DNA from: UBA2779 sp965232615
Lineage (GTDB): Bacteria > Spirochaetota > Spirochaetia > DSM-2461
Direction of reading: 5' to 3'
NCBI GenBank assembly: GCA_965232615.1
Contig: OZ246985.1
Coordinates: forward strand, 744,001 to 808,000
Length of the DNA stretch: 64,000 nucleotides
The notes beneath the pieces are model-generated. The model ran no database searches. It saw only the letters and a list, made by a program, of their open reading frames with translations, and had not been told where the DNA came from. Of the stretch, positions 8,684 through 17,192 are shown piece by piece. Within the stretch, counting starts at the first letter, position 1. Every line of letters starts with the position of its first letter. A program made the translations under genes and the position numbers.

Positions 8684-10207
8684 ACTGAAGTTTTTATCGC
8701 AAGACCACCATATTTCCATACAGAGAAAGCAATTAGCCAATTTCCCAATGTTACGTTACTGGGGATATATAGCGACTACATACTGACCCCCAAAAGATTC
8801 AGGATTACTCTTTGATGGTTTACTGGTTCTGTAACCCGCGTGAAGGATGCGGATTCTTTACAATCAAATTCAATTGTGTTTTGGCAAATAGTCGCAAGAC
8901 AATTTAACGCCGTTCGGAAACTATGGACGAGTTCTCCATCGTCTGTTTGTTTTGTTGATGCTTTCGCCAGGGCTTTACCAGATTTTTCCGCAGGAGAAAC
9001 GATGGATTTCTTTTTCTTCTCCCTTTCAATGGCAGAAGCTTCATCTTTAAAGAGAATGGGAGCCATCCGTTTCCGCATTTCCCATTCAACATAGTAGGCA
9101 AGCATACAAACCAATACATGCGCCCGAACCCTGTCCTCCAGGCGGTGATAAACGGGCCGTAGCTTCAAGTCCACCAACTTTATGTAGCGAAATGCCTGTT
9201 CAACGTTGGAGAGCCGTTTGTACGCAAATACAACCTTTTCGTCAGAGAGTTCTTCCTGTATTTCCCTGTCAATGCTCGCTTCAGTTAGCATTCCTCGGTC
9301 ACCGACCACAGTGATCCGTTCAAGACCGAAGCGATTTCGGAGTTTTTCAATCTGGCTGGAAACCGTCATCGGATCGGCTGTGTTGCCTTCAAAGACTTCA
9401 ACCCCCACAGGACGTCCTTCTGAGTCACAAAGAAGACCCACTTCAATTTGTAGCTTGCCCCTCTTACCGTCTCGAGAGTATCCCCGTTTAGCGAGGGGAC
9501 AGTGTTTTCCCTCATACCATGCAGATGTTAGGTCGTAAAAAACTAACGAACCGTTTTTGAGGTGTCTGTCAGCTAGCTTCGTTTCAATCGTATGCTGACG
9601 TTTTAAGAGCCAATCAAGCGATTTGTCAATGTCATATTCTCCAATGGTTTCATCCAAACCGATCTGTTCTGATAAAGTCGTGGTCTTTGATGGTCCGATA
9701 AGTTCCCTAAAAGTGGCCAGTTTCGATTGTGGATGAAGAATACGTTGGGCAATAAGGGCGATAATCAAATTACGTTCGGGAGTTCGGCGGGAGGAAATTA
9801 ACCGAGGAATATCAAGATCTTTCATAACCTTGAGGATGGCAACGGCATGACCATGCGGTAGAGTTCGAGTGATTTTGAAATCATTTCCAGATAGGGCTTC
9901 TGGTCCTTCTTTAAGCAAGCGTCGAAGGCCTTCAACGGCATGACCTGGCAGTTTGGTTAAATTAGCCAGAGTCTTTTTGACAACGCGGCCATTCTCTCGG
10001 TGGTCTTCCCGCAGCAGAATGCAGGGAGGCGAATTTCTGTTTGGTACTATTTGAATATACATGGGTATATTATGAAATATATCTACATAATTGTCAATAC
10101 ATAAATAAAATAAAATTGTAATATTACATGGGGACGTTTTGAAGGCAAAACTATCTCAACTTTTTTCTATATAAGTATTTAGCCCGAAATTCCCTTAAAA
10201 CTTCAGT
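8684..10207 (-). mobile_element. IS1634-family insertion sequence, copy 2 (internally deleted)
   Basis: Bounded by inverted ends ACTGAAGTTTT on the left and AAAACTTCAGT on the right, length 1524 bp. It differs in sequence from copy 1. No target duplication is visible: the left flank is IS30 debris and the right flank is a MITE, so the region has recombined since insertion. Confidence 0.8.
8776..10062 (-). CDS. IS1634-family transposase, internally shortened
   Basis: An uninterrupted 428-residue DDE transposase starting MYIQIVPNRNSPP. The catalytic Asp residues lie in VFYDLTSAWYEGK and VVGDRGMLTEAS, and the C-terminal Glu block is FAYKRLSNVEQAFR, with DLKLRPVYHRLEDRVRAHV. The family is usually about 550-600 residues. 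Here the text jumps from IDREIQEEL straight to SDEKVVFAYKRLSNVEQ, so roughly 130-150 residues between the second Asp and the Glu appear to be deleted in frame. Activity is doubtful although the reading frame is open. Confidence 0.82.
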   Translation of the reverse strand: MYIQIVPNRNSPPCILLREDHRENGRVVKKTLANLTKLPGHAVEGLRRLLKEGPEALSGNDFKITRTLPHGHAVAILKVMKDLDIPRLISSRRTPERNLIIALIAQRILHPQSKLATFRELIGPSKTTTLSEQIGLDETIGEYDIDKSLDWLLKRQHTIETKLADRHLKNGSLVFYDLTSAWYEGKHCPLAKRGYSRDGKRGKLQIEVGLLCDSEGRPVGVEVFEGNTADPMTVSSQIEKLRNRFGLERITVVGDRGMLTEASIDREIQEELSDEKVVFAYKRLSNVEQAFRYIKLVDLKLRPVYHRLEDRVRAHVLVCMLAYYVEWEMRKRMAPILFKDEASAIEREKKKKSIVSPAEKSGKALAKASTKQTDDGELVHSFRTALNCLATICQNTIEFDCKESASFTRVTEPVNHQRVILNLLGVSM

Positions 10208-10359
10208 CTAAAAAACCCATTGAGTTCTTGACTCGATCTTTTCTGCCGCTACTGTGTTGTCAAAATGCTCACGTAAGCAGGTGCGTACCGCAGGAGCAAA
10301 GCTCCGAGGAACACACCGCCACTTCGCCAATTTCCTAAAGCTGTTTTTTAGAAGTACCC
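10208..10359 (+). mobile_element. MITE copy 1 (left end lost)
   Basis: Member of the dispersed non-autonomous family ending in GTTTTTTAGA(G/A)GTRCCC. Its left end is cut by IS1634 copy 2. It contains one internal palindrome (10279-10314, GGTGCGTACCGCAGGAGCAAAG...). The right end joins a 25-base IS30 fragment (10362-10391). Confidence 0.75.
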
Positions 10360-10395
10360 TTTTCATTGCTGATTTCGCTCTGTTAAGCCTCTTAC

Positions 10396-10500
10396 GATAT
10401 CTGGACTGTTGACTTCAAGGGTCGGTGGTACTCCAAAGATCGTTCACGGTGTGAGCCGCTAACCATCCGTGACGAGTTCAGCTGTTTCGTTTTGGAGGCG
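10396..10500 (+). pseudogene. IS481-type transposase fragment
   Basis: About 35 codons in frame including DIWTVDFKGRWYS and RCEPLTIRDEFS. This is the first-aspartate region of an IS481-family integrase-like transposase (WxxDFKG, then CxPLTIxDxFS). Both flanks are unrelated debris, so only a fragment survives. Confidence 0.6.
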
Positions 10501-10523
10501 GGAATACTCGGCTCAACCCGCAC

Positions 10524-10637
10524 AACTATCACTGCCGTGGTCAGCAATGCCCCCAGAACACCAATAACTCAATCGCCAGGACCTGAGAAGGTTCAGAAAA
10601 TAATCCAGGGGAGGTATCCAACAAGAACCTTCAACAT
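10524..10637 (-). pseudogene. Truncated duplicate of the membrane/CrtI-like oxidoreductase gene
   Basis: The first 38 codons, plus about 110 bases of upstream sequence, are nearly identical to the start of the full gene at 17659-19728 (MKVLVGYLPWIIFWTFSG here). A Trp codon is changed to TGA (GD-stop-VIG where the full copy has GDWVIG), and the rest of the gene is missing beyond 10524. It lies directly downstream of the outer-membrane protein gene, suggesting the two genes once formed an operon here and that the locus was duplicated. Confidence 0.8.
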
Positions 10638-10771
10638 GAGTTCACTCCTTATATGACATGGAGAATCAATTTGTCAGGATGCGAAAAACCGCTTTGTTTC
10701 AATACCCGAATGGCATCTTAGATTTCGCCACGAAGCATCCGGCATTACTGGACACATACAACCGGCCGATG

Positions 10772-11968
10772 TCACCAATCCATGTCCAGTTCCTTGGTGT
10801 AGGGCAAGCTACTGAATCCAAACGTAAACGTCAGCCTTTTTTCACTGATGTTGTATACAAAACGCGGGGCAAAGAACACCGAGGCGGGAAATCCCACCTG
10901 TAAGATCGGCGCAAAGGAAATCCCGATTTCGGGGTTGGAAAAATCGAAGTTGTCCGTTCCGCCTTTACCGACGATGACACCGGGTTCCAGGCCGATGTAG
11001 AAATTCGCACCGCCGGATATCTTGATGAGATGTACCGGCACGAAGAATTCCAAATCCCAGGCGGCCCTTCCACTGTTTTTTGACAGGGAGATTTTCTCGC
11101 GGTCTATCAAGTCGTTGCTAGCCCAATTTATGTGAGTGCCGAGATTGAAGGTCACCCTGTTTGTATTGAAGGGGCGGAAAATCGTTTTACCGCGAATGCG
11201 AATACTATGAGCCTTATTGAGGTTGCCATGATGATGGTAGAGATAATCCGCCTTGAGACTGAAGCCAAATTTGATGATATCAAGCAGGTAATAGTAATTT
11301 GCCTCCAAGCTTCCGCCGATGGCATTAGTCTGGCGCTTTTGGGCGTCTTCCCAGCCGCCGAGAGTGAAGTTGAACTTATCTAGCAGCCCCAGCTTAATAT
11401 GCGGCCCCAGCCAGAAATACAATCGGGCGGTATTGGAGTATGAAGAAGTCATGTACTCTGATTCGAAGGGATTGAAAATCTGATGTCCTGAAAGGAGGTA
11501 AAATCCTACCGGCAGCCCGCCTATGCGCTTCCAGTCCATGAATAGCATCTGCCGTGAGTAGCCCATATGGGTGCCCACATCAAACCCCTCGGTTAGCAAA
11601 TTACGGTACTTCACGATGGGTCCTGTGGAAAAGGCGCTAAATGAGAAACCCATCGTGGCATCATACACCATCAGTTCGACATACACTTCAGAACCTTTCT
11701 TCTCATACTCAAATTCAGCCAGATAGATATTGCTATCGTTTTGCAGCACAACCCTTGATGTGTATATTTTTTTTTCCAGAGTATCCTCAGTGAAGCTGTC
11801 CCCCTCCTGGAAAGTCAGAAGACGCCGAATAGACTTCTCTGACCATTGTGTTCCTACGATATTGATTTCCTTGATGGTTAAGATAACCTCATCGGATTTC
11901 GTCTGCGCCCAGGCCATATTGGCAGCGAGGGTGAATGCCGCGGCTAAAAAAACGAATTGCCGTCTCAT
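10772..11968 (-). CDS. Outer-membrane beta-barrel protein with one POTRA-like domain
   Basis: A 398-residue protein with a clear signal peptide (MRRQFVFLAAAFTLAANMAWAQ, cleavage after AWA). Residues about 28-95 resemble one POTRA domain (IKEINIVGTQWSEKSIRRLL, EGDSFTEDTLEKKI). The remaining 300 residues alternate hydrophobic and polar residues like a transmembrane beta barrel, with repeated aromatic belts (GFYLLSGHQIF, YFWLGPHIKLGL, FFAPRFVYNIS). This layout recalls short Omp85/BamA relatives, but the usual barrel lid motif is not obvious. The ribosome site AAGGAGT precedes the ATG at 11968. An IS91 terminus starts only 30 bases upstream, so the native promoter was probably lost or replaced. 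Confidence 0.7.
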   Translation of the reverse strand: MRRQFVFLAAAFTLAANMAWAQTKSDEVILTIKEINIVGTQWSEKSIRRLLTFQEGDSFTEDTLEKKIYTSRVVLQNDSNIYLAEFEYEKKGSEVYVELMVYDATMGFSFSAFSTGPIVKYRNLLTEGFDVGTHMGYSRQMLFMDWKRIGGLPVGFYLLSGHQIFNPFESEYMTSSYSNTARLYFWLGPHIKLGLLDKFNFTLGGWEDAQKRQTNAIGGSLEANYYYLLDIIKFGFSLKADYLYHHHGNLNKAHSIRIRGKTIFRPFNTNRVTFNLGTHINWASNDLIDREKISLSKNSGRAAWDLEFFVPVHLIKISGGANFYIGLEPGVIVGKGGTDNFDFSNPEIGISFAPILQVGFPASVFFAPRFVYNISEKRLTFTFGFSSLPYTKELDMDW

Positions 11969-11998
11969 TTTCTACTCCTTTCCTGAATTTACTCTGTT

Positions 11999-12240
11999 AA
12001 AGATAGGAAAAATAATCGAAGAGGTCAAGGCTGGAACCGAAAAAAAATGGGTGATACGAGGTGCATTATACACAAAAAGAGCGTAAAAAGAGCGTAGTTT
12101 GACGATAGCGTGGAAGCGAGAAAGTGAAAAATCAGTTGAGCGATGCGGGATACAACCCCGGGGGAGGGCATCCTTGTTTTATAAGATGCCTGAGAATGCG
12201 GTCTATTTCTGCTGGTTGCTGAATGATAGCTAATATTAAC
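11999..12240 (-). repeat. IS91-like 3' end, copy 1
   Basis: Shares the terminus GATAGGAAAAATAATCGAAG and the following 240 bases with copies near 13325, 16743, 19838, 38386, 47658 and 52193. Read on the minus strand it carries the last codons of the transposase and its 3' untranslated end. Confidence 0.75.
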
Positions 12241-12290
12241 AGTATTAAGGGCACCTCTAAAAATGTTGCTAATCTCATCAATTTAATTTT

Positions 12291-12421
12291 GCCTAACGGT
12301 TAGTATATAAAAAGTAGGCGATTTCGAAGCACCAACCTTTCGGTTAAGCACAAAGTTTGATACGAGTCACAACCCTTGAATTTACTCATGTTTCGCCTAT
12401 TTTTTATATACATTGTTATGC
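12291..12421 (-). other. attC-like integron recombination site (site 1)
   Basis: Read on the minus strand: R'' GCATAAC (12421-12415), then a long stem GTATATAAAAAATAGGCG pairing with CGCCTACTTTTTATATAC, and a final R' GTTAGGC (12297-12291) that fits the GTTRRRY consensus. Total 131 bases. It lies 11 bases after the stop of the esterase gene, the normal place for the attC of a cassette. Confidence 0.75.
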
Positions 12422-12432
12422 ACTTTTATTCT

Positions 12433-13320
12433 TTATCTCAATCCATTTATGTCATACCGTGATACAAAATTCCAAACCAATTCAGAAGCATTTTGACCTT
12501 GAAAGGTTGAATTAAACCAAACGTGGTCTCCTCCGATATACTTGTAATGTTCCACAGAAACTAAGCTGTCTCCTTGGTCATATACATAATGCTCAATTGT
12601 CATTCCTCCACTATTGTCGCTGCTTACAGTTGTGGTTGTTGTCGTGTTATTGAATTTTGTCCAATGGTCCAAGGTGTTTTGTGCAGAGCTGAAATAACTG
12701 TTCCCGTTATAAGGGAGAACACCATCAGAAGTTCCGTGAAGATGCACTACTGGCATAGGATGATTTGTAGTTCCCGTACAATCTAACATAACTCCCGAAA
12801 CAGATGCTACCGAAGCAATTAAATCACTTTTGTAGTTTGCAAGTCCATAAGCCATCATACCACCGTTTGAGTATCCAGCAGCATAAATTCTTTCCATATC
12901 TATATTGTATTTCGATGAAATTTCATTAATCATTGATTCAACAAAACCAAAATCATCAACATCACTTTTATTGTCTCCACCATTTGGACAAGCATTCCAA
13001 TGAGATGAACCATCCAGGCAGCTACCCTGCGGATAGGCTAAAATAAATGTATCAGTTTCTGCCAATGAGCGCATATCAGCATAGCTCATAAATTCACTTG
13101 CGCTACCACCAAACCCGTGAAAATTCAGTATAAGTGGAACAGAAGATGTCCCATCATATGAATTAGGTACATATAATACATACTCTCTATTGATACCGTC
13201 ATGAACTATGGTCTGTGCATTAGTATTTAAATAGCAATTCCCCGAATTATTTTTATCATCTTTTCTACAACTACTCAGGGTTATTAATAGAATGGTAAAA
13301 AACAAAATTGATTTTTTCAT
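12433..13320 (-). CDS. Secreted lipoprotein esterase, PHB-depolymerase/LpqC family
   Basis: An alpha/beta hydrolase of 295 residues. The signal peptide has lipobox TLSSC, and CRKDDKNN after it is typical of Bacteroidota lipoproteins. The core shows LILNFHGFGG (oxyanion region), the nucleophile AAGYSNGGM (GxSxGG), an acid near HLHGTSDGVLPY, and the histidine in GGDHVWF. This matches feruloyl esterase or polyhydroxybutyrate-depolymerase-like enzymes acting on polymers outside the cell. The gene is AT-rich relative to flanks and its stop is followed at once by an attC-like site, so it is probably an acquired integron cassette. Its upstream side is cut by an IS91 terminus five bases before the start, so native expression is doubtful. 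Confidence 0.85.
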   Translation of the reverse strand: MKKSILFFTILLITLSSCRKDDKNNSGNCYLNTNAQTIVHDGINREYVLYVPNSYDGTSSVPLILNFHGFGGSASEFMSYADMRSLAETDTFILAYPQGSCLDGSSHWNACPNGGDNKSDVDDFGFVESMINEISSKYNIDMERIYAAGYSNGGMMAYGLANYKSDLIASVASVSGVMLDCTGTTNHPMPVVHLHGTSDGVLPYNGNSYFSSAQNTLDHWTKFNNTTTTTTVSSDNSGGMTIEHYVYDQGDSLVSVEHYKYIGGDHVWFNSTFQGQNASELVWNFVSRYDINGLR

Positions 13321-13324
13321 AGTA

Positions 13325-13642
13325 AATGATAGGAAAAATAATCGAAGAAGGCAAGGATGGAACCGGAAAACACCGCTCTTTCCGTATCGGGACAGCGTGA
13401 TTTATATGGCACTCCATGAAAAACATGGGCGATCCGAGGTGCATTATACACAAAACGACGCAACAAGAGCGTAAAAAGAGCGTAGTTTGACGATAACGTG
13501 GAAGCGAGAAAGTGAAAAATCAGTTGAGCGATGCCGGATCCAACCCCGGGGGAGGGCATCCTTGTTTTACAAGATGCCTGAGAATGCGGTCTATTTCTGC
13601 TGGTTGCTGGATGATAGCTATTACCTTCATTTCCGATCCGCA
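13325..13642 (-). repeat. IS91-like 3' end, copy 2
   Basis: Starts five bases before the esterase start with AATGATAGGAAAAATAATCG. On the minus strand it encodes the transposase C-terminus (KCGSEMKVIAIIQQPAEID ... PPPGLDPASLN-stop). Confidence 0.75.
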
Positions 13643-13709
13643 TTTTGACAACGTAGCAGCGAGGAAAAAGATCAAGCCAAAAACGAAATAAGGTTTTTTA
13701 GAGGTGCCC
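13640..13709 (-). mobile_element. MITE right-end fragment (copy 2)
   Basis: Only about 70 bases remain, from GCATTTTGACAACG to the terminal GAGGTGCCC. It is fused to IS91 sequence on both sides; the left joint is at GCATTTTG, a string present in both elements, which suggests recombination rather than insertion. Confidence 0.65.
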
Positions 13710-13990
13710 AAAAGTACCATCATCATCAAAACCACCCTCAAGCAGAATGGCATGAAAATGGGGATTCCACCCGAGCATATCCCCAAAAGTCTGGTGGGTT
13801 ATGACCATACCCGTGTTTATTTCTTTACCGGAAACTTCCCTGTAGAAATCGCTTATCATGGAGAATATCATCTTTTTAGATTTCTGCGAATAGCTTGCTG
13901 TCGTGGCGGAAAAATACCCGCAGGGCCTTCGGAAAGGTGAAGACGAACTGTCGATGTGGAAGACGCAGCAGGACTTCCTCATTTAAAAGG
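13710..13990 (-). pseudogene. IS91-family (Y2) transposase fragment
   Basis: About 90 codons from the rolling-circle transposase middle: KKMIFSMISDFYREVSGK, GMVITHQTFGDMLGWNPHF and HAILLEGGFDDDGTF. The histidine-rich HxH-type region (NPHFHAILL) is intact. It is cut by the MITE end at 13709 and lacks both termini. The same segment occurs at 20066-20462. Confidence 0.75.
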
Positions 13991-14085
13991 AGGAAGGGTT
14001 CAACTGATAATTCCCGGCAGGGCAGGGGCCCTCCTGTCCCGCGATCTCGAATGGACCCAAGCCTAAGCTCATCACGGCTTTCCTA

Positions 14086-14679
14086 TTACGGGGCGGAAGG
14101 TGACAGAGCCGTGACAGAGCCGTCAGTCATTATAGCACTTGAGCTACTTCCTCTGGTCAGTGGAACAGCTTTAACGGAACCGTCAATATCAATATCAGCG
14201 TAAAAATATGCGGTCTCGACATTTTCTGCGCAAACATTTACATGAATTCGATATTTTCCATTTTGAACCTGATTGGATGAAAGATCAGTATAGTCCCATG
14301 CATCGCTGATAAAAGTATATTGTTCGTTTCCACTCAATTTCTGTGATGCCCGTGAGATTCCATCGATAGTTCCTCCCTTTCTTGCGCCGCTGTCGCTTTT
14401 CCATTTAGATGGTGTATCATTTTTAGTCCCTCCATCATCATGCTTAAGAAGGTTACCACTACGATAATAATTTATAGTGCGTATATAGCCATTTGCATCA
14501 GTAACCCAAACATACATACCTACAGACCTGCTATTAGAATTATAGAGATTACAGGTCACATACAGACCGTTATCCAGAACGGTACCTGAGTTGCCTCCAT
14601 CAGAAGGGGAACAATTTGAAATAAGCAGAGACAATCCTACAATGGACATGATACCTATAATTTGTCTAATATTCTTCAT
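14086..14679 (-). CDS. DUF2271 lipoprotein of a flavin-linked redox operon
   Basis: A 197-residue lipoprotein with lipobox LLISNC. The body matches DUF2271: MYVWVTDANGYIRTINYY near the start, a Trp-containing linker, DGISRASQKLSG, and GKYRIHVNVCAENV near the end. DUF2271 proteins are periplasmic partners often found with FMN-binding proteins; I know of no assigned reaction. It is the last gene of a four-gene operon, 24 bases after the FMN-binding gene, with ribosome site GGAGGAAAAGA. A Ser-rich C-terminus (TRGSSSSAIMTDG) may be disordered. Confidence 0.75.
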   Translation of the reverse strand: MKNIRQIIGIMSIVGLSLLISNCSPSDGGNSGTVLDNGLYVTCNLYNSNSRSVGMYVWVTDANGYIRTINYYRSGNLLKHDDGGTKNDTPSKWKSDSGARKGGTIDGISRASQKLSGNEQYTFISDAWDYTDLSSNQVQNGKYRIHVNVCAENVETAYFYADIDIDGSVKAVPLTRGSSSSAIMTDGSVTALSPSAP

Positions 14680-14703
14680 TCTTTTCCTCCTTTAGAATAT
14701 ATA

Positions 14704-15243
14704 CTAAAACCTCTGGCTACGGATAAGGTATTCCGCTTTTTCCAGAGAGGTAACAAATAATTCTGATGACATTGTCGCACCACTAACAGTATCGACTGTA
14801 TCACCAATCACGCATTCAGATGCCTTTTTACCGGCGAACTGATCAAGAAAAAGTGCTGAACTCATCCCGAAGGTATATTCGTCTGTCAATTCAAGTATTA
14901 CAACCTTCTGAATGGTGAGGCTTGCGTCAAAGACAATGACCCAGGTATGGTAGGCGGCATACTTCTCCAGAATTTCCAGCATTGTTACCGCGTAGAGTTC
15001 TACTTTGCCGCTCCTGTCTCTTGTATAATAAATGCTGAACTTTTCCCCTTTGCGATGACCGCCGCCGAATTTTGTATTTATCATATCTGCATCATCTTGA
15101 GTCAGTTTTACATCCTTTTTCATTACCTTACCATAGGAGTTGAATATCCGTTTCAGCGCATCCTTATTTGACTCATAACGTAAGGCATTTGCGGAAACAA
15201 GTACATAAGACAGCAGTATAAGTAATGTGGCAAATTTTTTCAT
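14704..15243 (-). CDS. Exported FMN-binding domain protein (covalently flavinylated type)
   Basis: A 179-residue protein with signal peptide MKKFATLLILLSYVLVSANA. The FMN-binding domain ends in DTVSGATMSS, the S/T-G-A-T signature in which the Thr (about residue 157) receives FMN from the transferase ApbE. It therefore probably carries electrons outside the cytoplasm between a membrane cytochrome and an outer-membrane or soluble acceptor. Neighbours are an outer-membrane barrel upstream and a DUF2271 lipoprotein downstream. The ribosome site is AAGGAGA. No apbE is present in the window, so it must be supplied elsewhere in the genome. Confidence 0.85.
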   Translation of the reverse strand: MKKFATLLILLSYVLVSANALRYESNKDALKRIFNSYGKVMKKDVKLTQDDADMINTKFGGGHRKGEKFSIYYTRDRSGKVELYAVTMLEILEKYAAYHTWVIVFDASLTIQKVVILELTDEYTFGMSSALFLDQFAGKKASECVIGDTVDTVSGATMSSELFVTSLEKAEYLIRSQRF

Positions 15244-15273
15244 TATCTATCTCCTTATGATTCCTCTTTGGTT

Positions 15274-16383
15274 TTATAGCTGTATTATAGTATTAATTCT
15301 TAATGTGTTTTTATAGTTTTCGTCTTCATATGAAGTATCGGGATACAAATGCATCATAACATTGTATTCACTTATAATCTGAATTACACCAAAGTTCAGA
15401 ATCAATCCTATATTGGCATTCATGCGGTCATCCTTGCTCCGCTGTTCTGAGTTGGGGTCTATATGACCAAAGCGCAGTCTTATGGCAGTATTTTTAGTGA
15501 AGTCATATCTTGCCTCCGCGTAGCTTCCTGTGCGCAAATAAGATGCCGGAAACAGGAATCGGGTTATTTCACCCAATGATTTCAGGTATGCTTCATGTAG
15601 CGTAAATCCAGTGCTAAATGTAAATGCCTTCAGTTTCAGGATCGCATCCAATCCGTATAAGATCTGATGGTCCCTCCAGTTATTATCATCTGCTGGAAAA
15701 TCTGCCAGAACACTAGCCGTTATATTCAGTCCGCTTAATATCTGGTGCTGATAGCGCAGGCCAAATGCTTTAAGATTGTTTGAGTCAGGTGATGCCATAT
15801 CGGTGAAATTCATCTGCGTCCCCGGTGCACTGAATCCGTTTAGTACATACAGGGCCAGATTGGCATTACGATTAAAAAGAAGACGTCGGTATCCGGCTCC
15901 CAGGTTACTCCAGGTTGTGGGCAGGAATATAGAAGACTCATCTACTGTGCCGCCGTATATGTGGTGATATTCAATATTGCCAAAGGGAACAAGTATTTTA
16001 CCAAAAAATAGAAAGTTATCAGGTTTCAATTGAATTGTAACCTGGTTAAAGCTGTTTGTCAGATCAAGATTAGCGGTTATATAGTCTTTATAACTGGCAC
16101 GGACCAGGAAATGATGATGATCCTGGTTGAAAGTCAGGGCGAGGTTATCATTTGCCTTGATCGGTTGATAATTTGTTTGTAGTGACAAATCAATATAAAG
16201 ATTGAATTTCAACCCGTCTACAGCTATAAGAGGTTCTCTCCTTAATCCTTCTTCTTCTTCTTCAAAATCGTCAAAGTTTACTTCTTGGTCCTCTTCTGAG
16301 GCATCAAATGTATCCGCCGATTCCGCTGGATAGCTTGAAATGGCCAGGCAGAAAAGAAGGCTAATCAGTATTAGATGTTTCAA
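15274..16383 (-). CDS. Outer-membrane porin-like barrel of the redox operon
   Basis: A 369-residue protein with signal peptide MKHLILISLLFCLAISSYPA and an acidic stretch (DASEEDQEVNFDDFEEEEE) right after it. The rest alternates like a beta barrel and ends in a hydrophobic strand (RINTIIQL). Phrases such as FLFFGKILVPFGNIEYHH and GAGYRRLLFNRNANLALY recall phosphate-selective porin-like or phototroph barrel families. It lies 20 bases after the DUF4405 gene and 30 before the FMN-binding gene, so it probably provides the outer-membrane path for the redox chain. The exact substrate is unknown. Confidence 0.7.
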   Translation of the reverse strand: MKHLILISLLFCLAISSYPAESADTFDASEEDQEVNFDDFEEEEEGLRREPLIAVDGLKFNLYIDLSLQTNYQPIKANDNLALTFNQDHHHFLVRASYKDYITANLDLTNSFNQVTIQLKPDNFLFFGKILVPFGNIEYHHIYGGTVDESSIFLPTTWSNLGAGYRRLLFNRNANLALYVLNGFSAPGTQMNFTDMASPDSNNLKAFGLRYQHQILSGLNITASVLADFPADDNNWRDHQILYGLDAILKLKAFTFSTGFTLHEAYLKSLGEITRFLFPASYLRTGSYAEARYDFTKNTAIRLRFGHIDPNSEQRSKDDRMNANIGLILNFGVIQIISEYNVMMHLYPDTSYEDENYKNTLRINTIIQL

Positions 16384-16403
16384 TATGTTTCTCCGTCAAT
16401 TTC

Positions 16404-16685
16404 CTAAGGCTGTTTCTTAGAGGTACCCTTAAATATTTTTCCGGTCATACGTCCCATCCAATTTAAATGCAGTATTATATGCGATAAACCGGATATAAGC
16501 ATTGCTAATCCTGCAATATCATGGATCAGTGATATTCCCCTGACAACTTCGACGGGAATTGCCCTCATATTTACATTCAGGAGGCTTAATAGCCCGGGGA
16601 ATTTAAACAAACCTGTAAAAAACAGGATTATAAAGGCAATCAGCATGATTATGTCTATCGTGTAATTGACCCACTGTTTTTTCAT
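16404..16685 (-). CDS. DUF4405 membrane protein, probable cytochrome b-like subunit
   Basis: A 93-residue membrane protein with three hydrophobic segments (TIDIIMLIAFIILFFTGLF, a middle segment, and IHDIAGLAMLISGLSHIIL). Histidines in LIHDIAG and SHIILHLNW are placed like haem ligands in DUF4405 proteins. It would pass electrons from quinol to the FMN-binding protein. It is the first gene of the operon, with a consensus promoter directly upstream. The last eight residues (KGTSKKQP) and the stop are encoded by the end of a MITE (GGGTACCTCTAAGAAA), so the natural C-terminus was cut by an insertion. Confidence 0.75.
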   Translation of the reverse strand: MKKQWVNYTIDIIMLIAFIILFFTGLFKFPGLLSLLNVNMRAIPVEVVRGISLIHDIAGLAMLISGLSHIILHLNWMGRMTGKIFKGTSKKQP

Positions 16686-16696
16686 ATCAGAACACC

Positions 16697-16725
16697 TTTA
16701 TACTAAAACACCCACAAAATGTCAA
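16697..16725 (-). promoter_or_regulatory. Promoter of the flavin redox operon
   Basis: On the minus strand TTGACA (16725-16720), 17 bases, TATAAA (16702-16697), then the ATG at 16685. Near-perfect sigma-70-type signal; an IS91 terminus begins 18 bases further upstream, so any upstream regulator site would be lost. Confidence 0.8.
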
Positions 16726-16742
16726 CACTTATCCCGCATTTA

Positions 16743-16914
16743 ATGATAGGAAAAATAATCGAAGAGGGCAAGGCTGGAACCGGAAAAATTCCGGCTCAAA
16801 ATCGAAAAACATGGGCGATACGAGGTGCATTATACACAAAACGACGCAAAAAGAGCGTAAAAAGAGCGTAGTTTGACGATAGCATGGAAGCGAGAAAGTG
16901 AAAAATCAGTTTAA
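16743..16914 (-). repeat. IS91-like 3' end, copy 3
   Basis: Same terminus (ATGATAGGAAAAATAATCGAA) as the other copies. It stops at AAATCAGTTTAA where an IS1634 remnant begins. Confidence 0.7.
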
Positions 16915-17110
16915 CCCAAGTTCACCACTAAAAACGTAATTCCTTATAATAAATGGAGTTACTATTTTTTATTTACACTACGGATTTTGTGAGTCGTCAT
17001 CCGCCGGTTCAACGCCTTTCCCGATAGCCCAAGCATCGCATAAATCTTCTGATGTTCTTGTTCTTATCGAGAGTCGAGACTCACTTCATTATTCATCAGC
17101 ACTCCCTCTT
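16915..17110 (-). pseudogene. 3' remnant of IS1634 copy-1 type element
   Basis: Reverse complement of about 6790-6984: starts with the inverted end CCCAAGTTCACCAC and covers the last 40 or so codons of the transposase. The remainder of the element is absent. Confidence 0.75.
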
Positions 17111-17148
17111 TAAAAGACCCGCTAACCAAGCACATAGACAAAAATAGA

Positions 17149-17192
17149 ACAGGGGAAAACTGATCTCGAATCGGTTTTCCCCTGTTTTGTTT
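17149..17192. terminator. Strong bidirectional-looking terminator hairpin
   Basis: Stem ACAGGGGAAAAC(TGAT) pairing with (ATCG)GTTTTCCCCTGT around loop CTCGA, followed by TTTGTTTT. On the other strand the hairpin is followed by TCTATTTTTG. It separates the redox operon debris from the next minus-strand gene. Confidence 0.8.
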
